From Halioxenophilus aromaticivorans (lineage in GTDB: Bacteria > Pseudomonadota > Gammaproteobacteria > Pseudomonadales > Cellvibrionaceae): a stretch of 64,000 nt of DNA. The stretch covers positions 5,146,001 to 5,210,000 of the forward strand of contig NZ_AP031496.1 in assembly GCF_042850945.1 (NCBI RefSeq), written 5' to 3'. Shown in pieces: positions 55,837 to 64,000 of the stretch. The position numbers and the translations under genes were made by a program. Numbering within the stretch: the first letter of the stretch is position 1; each line of letters begins with the position of its first letter. The notes beneath the pieces were generated by a model that was not told the DNA's origin, did not search any database, and saw only the letters and a program-made list of their open reading frames with translations.

Positions 55837-56202
55837 TTATTCTCCGCCGGCTAGCTCGGCTTTGCTGATGGATATCTGACCTCGGCTGCTGACACCAACG
55901 GTGAGCTTGCTGAGGTATTGGCCCAAACAGGGGCCGCTTGTGCACAATCCGGTTTCTATATTGAACTGAGCACCGTGGGCGGCACACTGTATGGCCTGCC
56001 CGGCGGCGTTTAAGTAGTTGTCTTTTTTCCAGGGCAATGTCATGCCATCTAGGTGCGGGCAGCGGTCACGATAGGCAAACACTTCACCCTGCTGGCGCAC
56101 CACAAACACACTGTTTTTACCTTCGTTTAATGGATCAAACCCGCGCGCACCGGGGTTGGGAATATCCTCCAGCGCGCACAAGATCCACCGTTCCGCAGCC
56201 AT
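55837..56202 (-). CDS. Rieske-type [2Fe-2S] ferredoxin
   Basis: 121 aa. The cluster ligands are visible as Cys48/His50 in RCPHLDG and Cys73/His76 in QCAAHGAQF. It is a soluble one-domain protein. Such ferredoxins feed electrons to ring-hydroxylating oxygenases, but no oxygenase alpha subunit or reductase is present in this window. It sits between the monooxygenase and extradiol dioxygenase genes. Confidence 0.92.
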   Translation of the reverse strand: MAAERWILCALEDIPNPGARGFDPLNEGKNSVFVVRQQGEVFAYRDRCPHLDGMTLPWKKDNYLNAAGQAIQCAAHGAQFNIETGLCTSGPCLGQYLSKLTVGVSSRGQISISKAELAGGE

Positions 56203-56226
56203 GGTTTACTCTATTATGGCGTTGAA

Positions 56227-57153
56227 TTAAGGCTTTGGCGGCGGGCCCATGGGCGCCCATTTTTCTCGGTATTGCAGCAAAAACGCCTGGGAGTTATCGG
56301 CTCCGGGCATGGCTTCTCGCGCCTGCCAAGTGTCGTCGTGCAAGTCCATATCGGCGTCGTATTCCATATTGCAGCCGAAGGGGCTTTTAAAATACCAAAA
56401 CCAGTTTGATCCAAAAATATGACGCCCCGGCCCCCAAAAGCTCTCGTAGCCTTTGCTTTCTAGGTTACTGCCAGCCTGCATCACTTCGGTGGGGCCACCC
56501 ATGTGGAAGGTAAAGTGTTCACAACCTTGCATGTGGGGCGGGGTTTGAATAAAAAATACCGTGTGGTGATCGGTGCTGCCCGCCGGCCGCATAAAGGGGC
56601 CAACTTTAGTAAAGCGATCGGTGGTGACAAACCCTAAACGATCACGGAAAAAGGCTTCAGCTTTTTCGGCATCCGGCACAAAGTAGACTGCATGGGACAA
56701 GCTGCGCGGCTTAGGCTGTGCGCCATTGACTACGCCAATTTCGTTAATGGACCGCTGTACCGAGGTACCCGGCGCATTGATTTTTTCCATGCTGGCGCTA
56801 ATGGTTTTGCGGATAGTAACTTGAAAGCCCAACACAAAACCCAGGTCGTCGGCCACTTGTAGCGAGCCATCGTCCAACACGGTGACTTCTCGGTCGCGCC
56901 CCAGCTCGACTTTTAATGCATCCAATGTGGCTTGGTCAGCCACACCGTAAATGGTTTTGCGTAACATGGACCCCGTAGGCAAGGCCGCCGGCAGGGATTG
57001 ATCATCTGCGGAGCACACTTGCACGCCAGTTCCATCCATGGCTTCAAAGCGGCCACCGCCCACGGCACTAAGGCCGTAGTCCAATAAAAATTGTTCACAG
57101 GCGCTGGTGTCTTCTACACCAAATACTAAGGTATCAGGGCCAATAATATTCAT
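56227..57153 (-). CDS. Type I extradiol ring-cleavage dioxygenase (two-domain VOC)
   Basis: 308 aa, the typical size of 2,3-dihydroxybiphenyl dioxygenase-like enzymes. The iron ligands fit a 2-His-1-carboxylate set: His154 in SLSHAVYFVP, His213 in CEHFTFHMGG and Glu264 in CNMEYDAD. The spacing is close to that of BphC. It should cleave a catechol-like ring next to its hydroxyls. It is followed by the Rieske ferredoxin gene 24 bases later. Confidence 0.88.
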   Translation of the reverse strand: MNIIGPDTLVFGVEDTSACEQFLLDYGLSAVGGGRFEAMDGTGVQVCSADDQSLPAALPTGSMLRKTIYGVADQATLDALKVELGRDREVTVLDDGSLQVADDLGFVLGFQVTIRKTISASMEKINAPGTSVQRSINEIGVVNGAQPKPRSLSHAVYFVPDAEKAEAFFRDRLGFVTTDRFTKVGPFMRPAGSTDHHTVFFIQTPPHMQGCEHFTFHMGGPTEVMQAGSNLESKGYESFWGPGRHIFGSNWFWYFKSPFGCNMEYDADMDLHDDTWQAREAMPGADNSQAFLLQYREKWAPMGPPPKP

Positions 57154-57198
57154 AACACTTCTCTTATTCTGTTCTTTTCAGTTACTGCGTTGTTGCGC

Positions 57199-58359
57199 TT
57201 AATCGGCAACCCGGCCGCCCAATTGCTCAGCCACCCAGTCTGCGATGTAATGACCAGCATTGATGCTGTTATCGAAACTGGAATGCTGCACACCGCCCTC
57301 GCGCTGGGTGAAGATTTTTAATTCACGGTTAGGGCTATTCACCAATTGCTCGTAGGTGCGCTCTGCCCACTTCAATGGAATTTGGCTGTCTTTTTCGCCG
57401 TGGGTAACTAAGAAGGGCACTTTAATTTTTTCAACAACACCATCGAGGTGTACCCTCTCGGCGATCTGCATAAAGTCATCGATATCTTTTGCACCCCATA
57501 CCCAGCACACGTGTTTCCAGTAATGGGGAACCGGGAAATCACCTTCTTTGTCTAGCCGGCGCTTTTGCACATCGCGCCAATCGTGATTAGCGCCCCACAC
57601 CACGCCACAGGCAAAGCGCGGTTCAAATGCCACGGCTCTGGGGCAGTAATAGCCTCCTAAAGAAACGCCTTCCATACCAATACGTTTACTGTCTACGTCA
57701 TCGCGAGCCTCTAGCCAATCCACGACCGGGCTGGCCCAGTGTTCGCTGTCGTAACGGGCAGTGAGCTTTTGTAGGCGCAGGGCTTCACCGGTACCGGGCT
57801 GATCAATAATCAGCGAACCGATACCGCGCTTCGCCAACCACAGCGGCAGGCCAACGAAATATTTCAGTTCCTTGGTGGAGTCCAGGCCATTTACCTGCAC
57901 TAAAATAGGCATGGGGCCTTGGCTGTTGTCGGGTTTTACCAACAGGCCGGTTAGGTGAGAACCGGCGTAGGGGATTTCTACTCGCTCGCAGTTGGCGCCA
58001 GTAAGGGCATTGCCGCGTTCAAAGGTGGCCAGTGAGCGTTTGTATAAATCTAAGCGGCCCGGCGCATCGTGGGCTTGCAATCGTTCACAGGTGATTAAGT
58101 ACATAGAGGCGCGACGATATTTCTCACCGGCGGAATAAATTCGCCCCTTGGCTTCGTCCTCTTCGGCTAAGGAGCAGAGTTTATCTGCCATGGTTTGCCA
58201 GGTGTCGCGGAAGGCCTGGGTGCCTTCTTTATCGGGCTTTTTGGCGGCCTCTTGCAGTGGCGCACACATTTCTTCAATTTCGCCGATACGCGCACCCATT
58301 TCGATGGCCAAATCCACCGACAAATTCCAAACATAATTGGTGGGAAAATACTTAAACAT
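57199..58359 (-). CDS. Alpha/beta hydrolase, possible C-C bond or ring-opened product hydrolase
   Basis: 386 aa with an N-terminal helical domain of about 120 residues and a C-terminal hydrolase fold. The nucleophile is Ser233 in GMEGVSLGGYY; the acid lies in THGEKDSQIP and the His in GGVQHSSF. This layout recalls 2,6-dihydroxypseudooxynicotine hydrolase, a C-C bond hydrolase of nicotine breakdown, and FrsA-like esterases. The gene overlaps the cyclase-family gene by one base. A role on the meta-cleavage product is inferred. Confidence 0.83.
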   Translation of the reverse strand: MFKYFPTNYVWNLSVDLAIEMGARIGEIEEMCAPLQEAAKKPDKEGTQAFRDTWQTMADKLCSLAEEDEAKGRIYSAGEKYRRASMYLITCERLQAHDAPGRLDLYKRSLATFERGNALTGANCERVEIPYAGSHLTGLLVKPDNSQGPMPILVQVNGLDSTKELKYFVGLPLWLAKRGIGSLIIDQPGTGEALRLQKLTARYDSEHWASPVVDWLEARDDVDSKRIGMEGVSLGGYYCPRAVAFEPRFACGVVWGANHDWRDVQKRRLDKEGDFPVPHYWKHVCWVWGAKDIDDFMQIAERVHLDGVVEKIKVPFLVTHGEKDSQIPLKWAERTYEQLVNSPNRELKIFTQREGGVQHSSFDNSINAGHYIADWVAEQLGGRVAD

Positions 58360-59153
58360 TAATTGTCCTCAATAATAGCAACGGCGCGCACGAACCCCGC
58401 CGATGCGCGTTTAATTTTGTAAGGGAAGCAAGACACGGTAAAACCGTTGGCCGGCAGCGCCTCTAGGTTGGCGAGTTTTTCCATTTGGCCGTAGCCGATG
58501 TCTCGGCCCGCTTTATGGCCTTCCCAAATAATGGAGGCGTCTTTGCTTTTCTCGAATTTTTCTTTGGTGTAGGGAAATGGCGCGTCCCAACTCCAGGCAT
58601 CGGTGCCCACCACGCGCACGCCACGCTCCAATAAATACAAAGTGGCTTCGCGGCCCATACCAACGCCGGCGGCCAGGTAACCCGGTTGGCCAAATAAGCT
58701 GCCAGCGCGGGTATTTACCAAAACAATATCCAAAGGCTGCAGGCTGTGGTTAATGCGTTTTAATTCCGCCTCTACCTCGGCGGCGGTGACCACGTGGCCG
58801 TCGGGCATGTTGCGAAAATCCAATTTAACGCCGGGCTGCAAGCACCACTCCAGGGGTAGTTCATCAATACCAAACGCAGGCCGCCCCCCCATTTGCTCAT
58901 CGGTGGTGGAGGCATAGTGCCAGGGCGCGTCCATGTGGGTGCCACTGTGGGTGGTAATTTCTAAGCGTTCTGCCGCCCAGGCTTCATCACCGGGTAGATC
59001 GGATTTTTTTAGGCCAGGAAACATGGCTTCCATTTCTGGCCAACCCTGCTGGTGATCCATGTAATCAATTTTGGGTAACAGCGGCGGTGGATCGGTGTTT
59101 GGGTTGTTATCCAAAGTAACCGACAAATCAATTAGGCGACGCTTGCTGGTCAT
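58359..59153 (-). CDS. Cyclase-family metal hydrolase (kynurenine formamidase-like)
   Basis: 264 aa. The family metal-binding motif HSGTHMDAPWH is at residues 69-79. Members are kynurenine formamidases, isatin hydrolases and other amide or ester hydrolases. The start overlaps nothing upstream, and the gene sits 42 bases after the fumarylacetoacetase-like gene. It may open an intermediate lactone, amide or formyl ester in the pathway. Confidence 0.9.
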   Translation of the reverse strand: MTSKRRLIDLSVTLDNNPNTDPPPLLPKIDYMDHQQGWPEMEAMFPGLKKSDLPGDEAWAAERLEITTHSGTHMDAPWHYASTTDEQMGGRPAFGIDELPLEWCLQPGVKLDFRNMPDGHVVTAAEVEAELKRINHSLQPLDIVLVNTRAGSLFGQPGYLAAGVGMGREATLYLLERGVRVVGTDAWSWDAPFPYTKEKFEKSKDASIIWEGHKAGRDIGYGQMEKLANLEALPANGFTVSCFPYKIKRASAGFVRAVAIIEDN

Positions 59154-59195
59154 AGTGTTATCTCGTATTTTTTGCGCTGCGTTATCGGCGCAGGA

Positions 59196-60173
59196 TTAGA
59201 CAAGGGCAACTCGTTGGTCGATTGCACCAAACGGTTTTTCGCCATTGGCTAACTCGGTATAAATTTGCACCCGGTCACCGGGTTGCATAAAGGGCGTGCG
59301 AATTTCGCCGTGTTCAATCACATCCAATGCCCGGCGCTCGGAGATACAAGCGGAGCCGGCGCTGCGATCTTGGGTAGACACAGTACCGGAGCCAATAATG
59401 GTGCCGGCGCTGAGTGTGCGAGTGGCCGCGGCGTGGGAGATCAGTTGGTGAAAACCGAAATGCATTTCTTCGCCGTTGGGGTGGCCAAACCATTGCTCGT
59501 TCCAACGCATGTGCAAAGGCAAGCACACGCGGCCATTGCGCCAGGCATCGCCCAGCTCATCCGGGGTAATGGCCACGGCAGAAAAACTGGTGGCGGGTTT
59601 GGCTTGCACAAAACCGAATCCGGTTTTCATTTCCCGTGGTGCCAGGGCACGCAGGCTAACGTCGTTAACCAGCATAATTAAACGCACGTAATCCAGAGCG
59701 TTGTCAGCGCCGGTGCCCATGGGCACTTCATCCACGATGACGGCAAACTCACCTTCAAAATCGATTCCGTGTTCGACACTGGGGCATTCAATGGCATGGC
59801 CGGGGCCTTTTAAATCGTCGCTAGCGCCTTGGTAGACCAGGGGGATTGTGTCGGCATCGGCAATAGGCTCTAAGTGAAAGGCCTTTTGCATAAGCTCGCC
59901 GTGATTTAAAAACAGCGAGCCATCCAACCACTGCCAAGCTCGCGGCAGCGGAGCCAAAACCTCTTGGGGGTTAAAGCTGATAGCAGCGGATAGCTTGCCT
60001 GCCTCTAATTCATCGCCCAGCGCGGTTAACTCGCTGTGATGCTGCTGCCAGTTTTCCAATAACTCGCGCAAACTGGGCGCTAAATGATTGATGGCAACGG
60101 CTTGGGTGAGTGCGCGGTTGACCAGCACTGGCAAGCCATCGCGGGTGCCGTTGGCAAGGGATGCAAATTTCAT
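59196..60173 (-). CDS. Fumarylacetoacetate hydrolase family protein
   Basis: 325 aa. C-terminal FAH fold with IECPSVEHGIDFEGEFAVIV (metal-binding Glu pair), MLVNDVSLRALAPREMKTGF, and GTIIGSGTVSTQDRSAGSAC. An N-terminal domain of about 70 residues is as in fumarylacetoacetase-type proteins. It cleaves a C-C bond in a diketo acid or hydrates a dienoate. It is the first gene of the operon, divergent to LysR. Confidence 0.9.
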   Translation of the reverse strand: MKFASLANGTRDGLPVLVNRALTQAVAINHLAPSLRELLENWQQHHSELTALGDELEAGKLSAAISFNPQEVLAPLPRAWQWLDGSLFLNHGELMQKAFHLEPIADADTIPLVYQGASDDLKGPGHAIECPSVEHGIDFEGEFAVIVDEVPMGTGADNALDYVRLIMLVNDVSLRALAPREMKTGFGFVQAKPATSFSAVAITPDELGDAWRNGRVCLPLHMRWNEQWFGHPNGEEMHFGFHQLISHAAATRTLSAGTIIGSGTVSTQDRSAGSACISERRALDVIEHGEIRTPFMQPGDRVQIYTELANGEKPFGAIDQRVALV

Positions 60174-60251
60174 TATAGATATACGTGTTTTTGATCAGGT
60201 GCCAGTAGGGTAATCCCAGACGAAACCCAACAGAAATCACTTATAATGATC

Positions 60252-60278
60252 CAATGCATCACAGTTTGTGATACATTG
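60252..60278. promoter_or_regulatory. Strong LysR-type operator between FAH and LysR genes
   Basis: CAATGCATCACA (60252-60263), GTT, TGTGATACATTG (60267-60278): a 12-3-12 dyad with one mismatch containing T-N11-A in TCACAGTTTGTGA. Its place in the 172-bp divergent spacer makes it the likely binding site of the adjacent regulator. Confidence 0.7.
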
Positions 60279-60345
60279 ACCAACATAGGATTGGTATGGC
60301 CAATTTCCACAATAAATACTGAGCACCCACGCGTGAGGCACACCC

Positions 60346-61254
60346 ATGCGCTACGAACATTTGGATCTAAACCTGCTGGTTGCACTGGACGTAATGCTGG
60401 ACGAACGAAGCATCACACGCTCTGCGGAGCGGCTGCATATGACGCAATCCGCCGTCAGTGGTGTACTCAAACGGTTGCGTAATTACTTTGACGACGAGCT
60501 TTTGGTACAGGTGGGCCGGAGCATGCAGCCCACACCCTTTGCCCTGGAGCTACAAGAGCCCGTGCGCGAGGTAATGCTGAAGATACGCTCCAGTATTGTG
60601 ACGAAACGCGACTTCGACCCCATCACGAGCAAGCGCCACTTTCGTATTATCAGCGCGGACTTTGCGATCTCGGTGCTTTTAAGCGGGGTGATTCGCGATA
60701 TTCAGGCGCAAGCACCGGGCCTAACCTTTGAGATCCTAAGCCCCTTTCACCACACCGAGAACACCTTTTCCCGCGGCGAAATTGATTTTCTGTTAATGCC
60801 GGAGCGCTATATGGTGAACGACCACCCCTCTTCCCTGCTGTTTACCGAACACCACGTATGCGTGGTGTGTGCCAACAATGGTGAGGTGGGCGAAAAATTG
60901 AGCTTAGAAGAATATTTGGCCATGGGGCACGTCAGCGTGGGTTTTGGCAGCTCGCGCCAACTGAGTATCGAAGACTGGTTTATGAAGCAGTACAAGGCCC
61001 AACGCCGTATTGAGGTGATCTCCAGCGATTTTAATACACTGCCGCAGTGGATTATGGGCACCAATCGCATTGCCACCATGCACAAGCGCCTGGCGGAGTA
61101 CTTTGCCCAGTACTTGCCCATTCGGGTGCTACCGACACCGGTAGAACTGCCGGAAATGCGAGAAAACCTGCAGTGGCACAGAGCCATGGACCAAGACCCG
61201 CTGCACCGTTGGGTTCGGGAGCGGATTCAAGCGGCGGCGGGGAAATTGAATTGA
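60346..61254 (+). CDS. LysR-family regulator of the ring-cleavage operon
   Basis: 302 aa, NodD/LinR/NahR-like LysR branch: MRYEHLDLNLLVALDVMLDE, SITRSAERLHMTQSAVSGVL and the typical DELLVQVGRSMQPT. The effector domain follows. Members sense aromatic inducers. It is divergent to the FAH-type gene and faces a strong LysR box, so it should activate the minus-strand catabolic operon in response to a pathway compound. Confidence 0.92.
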   Translation: MRYEHLDLNLLVALDVMLDERSITRSAERLHMTQSAVSGVLKRLRNYFDDELLVQVGRSMQPTPFALELQEPVREVMLKIRSSIVTKRDFDPITSKRHFRIISADFAISVLLSGVIRDIQAQAPGLTFEILSPFHHTENTFSRGEIDFLLMPERYMVNDHPSSLLFTEHHVCVVCANNGEVGEKLSLEEYLAMGHVSVGFGSSRQLSIEDWFMKQYKAQRRIEVISSDFNTLPQWIMGTNRIATMHKRLAEYFAQYLPIRVLPTPVELPEMRENLQWHRAMDQDPLHRWVRERIQAAAGKLN

Positions 61255-61478
61255 GAGAGGAAGGAAGGGATTTAATCTAGAATTAGTTAGCCAAATATCA
61301 AGCTCGCTAAGCTAACTTGCGACTTCAAAGAGTGTGGTCAATGAATCAAAATCGTTTCGGTCCATAGTCTTACGGTGCAGGTATCCACCGTTATCTAACT
61401 TCTGTTTTGTATTATAAAGTTCGCCCACACTCTGCTCCTGATACTAAAATTAAGAACCTCAACTTACTAAGGCAACAT

Positions 61479-62378
61479 TTATTGATCGCCCCGATAACGC
61501 AGGCGATCAATCACCAAGCGAAATGCAGAGCTTATCTGGCGCCGGCCCGAATAACACAGATGGAAGCCATCAAAGGGCTCGCACCAATCCTGCAATACAC
61601 GCTGTAAGCTGCCTTCCCTCAATTGCAGCTCTATTTCAGATTCCAGCACTAAGGTTATGCCATGATGATCCTTGGCTGCTTCTACGCAAAACGTACTATC
61701 GCTAAACACTAGCGGCCCATTCACTTTCTTAACGATTTCCGCACCGTCTTTTTCAAACTCCCAGTCGTACACCCCCACACGCGAATGGAAGCGAATGCCT
61801 ATGCAGGTGTGCTTATCTAAATCGTCTGGGTGCTGGGGTACGCCATTGGCGGCAAAGTACTGGGGCGAGGCCACGGCGGCCATGCGTAGCTTGGGGCCGA
61901 TTTTTACGGCAATCATATCCGGGCTTACCGCCTCCAGTAGCCGCACCCCTGCATCGTAGCGCTCTTCTACTAAATCGGTAAGCTTACTCTCAACGTTGAG
62001 TTCGATTTGTACCTCTGGGTAATCACGTACCAGTTGTGAAATGGCCGGCCATAATAGTGTTCGCGCAGCGGCTTTACTGGTGGCAATACGCACCAATCCA
62101 CGGGGTGCATCGCCCAGCAAGCGCAGCTCTTCTATGCGCGCGTCAATCTGGCTGAAACCCGGGAGCAGAGCGGCCAGCAGCTTCTCGCCAGCATCCGTGG
62201 TGGATACCCGGCGCGAGGTTCGGTTAAGTAATTTGACGCCTATGGATTCCTCGAGCCGACGCATGGCGTGGCTCACCGCCGACTGCGAAACGCCCAATCG
62301 CACGCTGGCGCGGGTGAAGTTTGACTCCTCCGCCACCACCAAAAACACGGCCAAATCGCTTAGTTCGTCTCGCTTCAT
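61479..62378 (-). CDS. LysR-family transcriptional regulator
   Basis: 299 aa from the ATG at 62378 (MKRDELSDLAVFL); a longer frame to 62441 is possible but not favoured. HTH: FTRASVRLGVSQSAVSHAMR then LEESIGVKLLNRTSRRVSTT. It is divergent to the molybdenum hydroxylase genes, about 290 bp away, and probably regulates them. It resembles the LysR at 46726 in its first 60 residues. Confidence 0.9.
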   Translation of the reverse strand: MKRDELSDLAVFLVVAEESNFTRASVRLGVSQSAVSHAMRRLEESIGVKLLNRTSRRVSTTDAGEKLLAALLPGFSQIDARIEELRLLGDAPRGLVRIATSKAAARTLLWPAISQLVRDYPEVQIELNVESKLTDLVEERYDAGVRLLEAVSPDMIAVKIGPKLRMAAVASPQYFAANGVPQHPDDLDKHTCIGIRFHSRVGVYDWEFEKDGAEIVKKVNGPLVFSDSTFCVEAAKDHHGITLVLESEIELQLREGSLQRVLQDWCEPFDGFHLCYSGRRQISSAFRLVIDRLRYRGDQ

Positions 62379-62669
62379 ACATGAACCCAATAGGATAAAA
62401 TGCCAGTTTAGCCGATCTAAACCCAAAGAGTTGGCCCCCATTAATGAGCAAGCTTCATAAGAACGATCAGAAAAGGCCCGTTGCCCATCCGAGCGACTTT
62501 GGTTAGCGTAACCCTACCCACACTCTCATTATCACCCGAACACAGGGCCTACACTTGATTGCCGACGATATTGCGATACTTTTTGCGATGTTGCTGTCCA
62601 ACAAAAACCAAACATTTGCCCCATAACAACTACTCTACTTTTTAGCCTTCTACATACCGAGAACTAGCC

Positions 62670-63125
62670 ATGAAACTCTCCATAAACGGCCAAGCCCGTG
62701 ACATCGATATTGAACCAGATACCCCGTTGTTGTGGGTATTGCGAGATGAACTGAAACTCAAGGGCACAAAATATGGCTGCGGTGTTGCTCAATGTGGCGC
62801 CTGCACTGTACTCGTGGACGGCCGCGCCACCCGCTCCTGCGTACTGCCGGTGAGCGTAGTCGCCAACTCTGAAATCACCACCATTGAAGCCATTGCCGAA
62901 GACGCCACGGGCAAGGCCGTGGTGGATGCCTGGGTAGAACACCAGGTGCCCCAGTGTGGCTACTGCCAGTCTGGCCAAGTGATGGCCGCCACCGCGCTAC
63001 TAAAGCAAAACGCCAAACCCAGCTCGGAGCAGATCGCCACCGCCATGACGAACCTGTGCCGCTGCGGCACCTACAACGCCATTGAAAGCGCCATTGCCGA
63101 TGTTGCCGGCAGTAACAAGGGGTAA
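62670..63125 (+). CDS. iorA: [2Fe-2S] subunit of a molybdenum hydroxylase (isoquinoline 1-oxidoreductase alpha type)
   Basis: 151 aa. Eight Cys ligands are visible: Cys37, 42, 45 and 57 for the plant-type cluster (KYGCGVAQCGACTVLVDG, RSC) and Cys96, 99, 130 and 132 for the second cluster (QCGYCQSGQ, NLCRCGTYNAI). It transfers electrons from the molybdopterin subunit encoded three bases downstream. Homologues act on isoquinoline, other N-heterocycles or aldehydes. Confidence 0.92.
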   Translation: MKLSINGQARDIDIEPDTPLLWVLRDELKLKGTKYGCGVAQCGACTVLVDGRATRSCVLPVSVVANSEITTIEAIAEDATGKAVVDAWVEHQVPQCGYCQSGQVMAATALLKQNAKPSSEQIATAMTNLCRCGTYNAIESAIADVAGSNKG

Positions 63126-63128
63126 GCC

Positions 63129-64000
63129 ATGACTATTCACGAATCACCCAGCCAAGTAAGCGCTGGCGAAGTTAAAGTTTCCCGCCGCACCTTCCTGGGC
63201 GCCTCCGCCGGTGCCTTGGTGCTGTCCGTTGGCCTACCCGGCGCCTTTGCTAAGTTGCAGGCCAAAACCGGCGAGCCCGGCGCCAATGTGGCCGCCTTTT
63301 TAGAGATTAAACCCAACAGCCAAGTGCTGTTCCGCAGCCCGTTTATTGAAGGTGGCCAGGGCGTATTTACCGCCATGGCGCAAATCATCGGCGAAGAGCT
63401 GGATGTAGCCCCAGACCAGTTTATTGTGGAGGGTGCCCCTGCAGGCCAGGTGTATCAGATCTTAAACGGCATGCGCGTTACCGGCGGTAGTATGTCGGTA
63501 CGTATGAGCTACGACACCCTGCGCAAACTGGGCGCCAGTGCGCGCTATTTATTGCTGCAAGCCGGCGCTGCCAAATTGGGTGTGCCAGCCGAAGAGCTCA
63601 CCACCGAGCCCGGTTTTGTGGTGCACAAAAAATCCAAGCAAAAAGCCAGCTATGGCGAGCTAGCCGCCACCGCCAGCGAGTTTAAAGCGCCATCTAAATT
63701 AGAGCTGCGCGCGAAAGACGATTTCCGCTGGATTGGCAAATCCGTACCGCGCATCGACGTGCTGGATAAATCCACCGGCAAGGCTGAATTCAGTATCGAT
63801 ACCGAAGTCGACGGCATGCTTTACGCCGCCGTGGTACACGCCCCTCACCTTGGCAAAGAACCCAAAAGCTGGAGCAACGAAGCCGAAGTAAAGGAAATGC
63901 CCGGCGTGGATTCCATCCATAAACTGCCCGGCGCCGTGGCTGTGGTGGCCACCAGCTGGTGGCGTGCTCGCAAAGCGGTTGAAGCGCTAAAAGTCACCTG
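63129..64000 (+). CDS. iorB: Molybdopterin-binding subunit of the hydroxylase, 5' part (iorB-like)
   Basis: The first 290 residues are present; the gene runs off the right edge. A Tat signal is visible (VSRRTFLGASAGALVLSVGL), so the enzyme is likely periplasmic. The body begins with VAAFLEIKPNSQVLFRS, the FIEGGQGVFTAMAQIIGEEL segment and GGSMSVRMSYDTLRKLGA of the isoquinoline 1-oxidoreductase beta-like family. It follows iorA with no real gap, a two-gene operon. Confidence 0.9.
   Translation, partial: MTIHESPSQVSAGEVKVSRRTFLGASAGALVLSVGLPGAFAKLQAKTGEPGANVAAFLEIKPNSQVLFRSPFIEGGQGVFTAMAQIIGEELDVAPDQFIVEGAPAGQVYQILNGMRVTGGSMSVRMSYDTLRKLGASARYLLLQAGAAKLGVPAEELTTEPGFVVHKKSKQKASYGELAATASEFKAPSKLELRAKDDFRWIGKSVPRIDVLDKSTGKAEFSIDTEVDGMLYAAVVHAPHLGKEPKSWSNEAEVKEMPGVDSIHKLPGAVAVVATSWWRARKAVEALKVT

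Noticed and set aside
61285..61317. AGTTAGC/GCTAACT hairpin after the LysR gene at 60346
   Set aside because: The stem is only 7 bp with a long loop and no T-tract.

Overview
The window looks like chromosomal DNA of a marine-type gammaproteobacterium, probably of the Cellvibrionales or a near relative. This is inferred from family content only: a Lap-type adhesin system, TonB-dependent uptake, tannase and PHB-depolymerase-like secreted esterases, and molybdenum hydroxylase genes. There are no rRNA or tRNA genes, no CRISPR array and no complete insertion sequence. GC content appears moderate throughout.

Left part (1-4600): the C-terminal tail of a truncated gene, a secreted PHB-depolymerase-like esterase, a small unknown protein and a thiopurine methyltransferase (tpm). 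Centre-left (3900-27230) is the main system. A nine-gene minus-strand operon reads in transcription order: TolC/OmpA fusion, type I secretion ABC transporter, HlyD adaptor, LuxR-like regulator, membrane histidine kinase, HD-GYP response regulator, soluble histidine kinase, LapD-like c-di-GMP receptor and LapG-like periplasmic protease. Divergent to it lies a giant (about 3,290 aa) repeat adhesin that carries a TAAG site of the type cut by LapG. Exporter, substrate, protease, protease-controlling receptor and a c-di-GMP-degrading signalling arm are thus encoded together. The arrangement suggests a self-contained surface attachment and release switch.

Middle (27300-42340): a GMC oxidoreductase with its gluconate-dehydrogenase subunit-3-like partner, a ThuA-like protein and a PAS-AraC regulator; a double-HTH GntR regulator divergent to a tannase-like lipoprotein and a DUF3237 protein; three stress or housekeeping-type genes (unknown helical protein, BON-LysM protein, J-domain protein); and an adenine-deaminase-like lipoprotein overlapping a HupE/UreJ-like membrane protein. 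Then (42868-51560): a RecQ helicase, a double TM2-domain membrane protein, a zinc alcohol dehydrogenase with a divergent LysR regulator, and a LacI regulator divergent to a Gfo/Idh/MocA dehydrogenase and an IolE-like isomerase, with matching palindromic operators between them.

Right part (51600-64000): catabolism of an aromatic or cyclic compound. A TonB-dependent receptor is followed by a minus-strand operon for a fumarylacetoacetase-like hydrolase, cyclase-family hydrolase, alpha/beta hydrolase, type I extradiol dioxygenase, Rieske ferredoxin and FAD aromatic hydroxylase. A divergent LysR gene with a near-perfect LysR-type box controls the cluster's upstream end. A small structured, transposon-like element with 23-bp inverted ends and three 20-bp tandem repeats lie just upstream of the receptor. 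The window ends in a LysR gene divergent to a two-gene molybdenum hydroxylase (iorAB-like), cut by the right edge.
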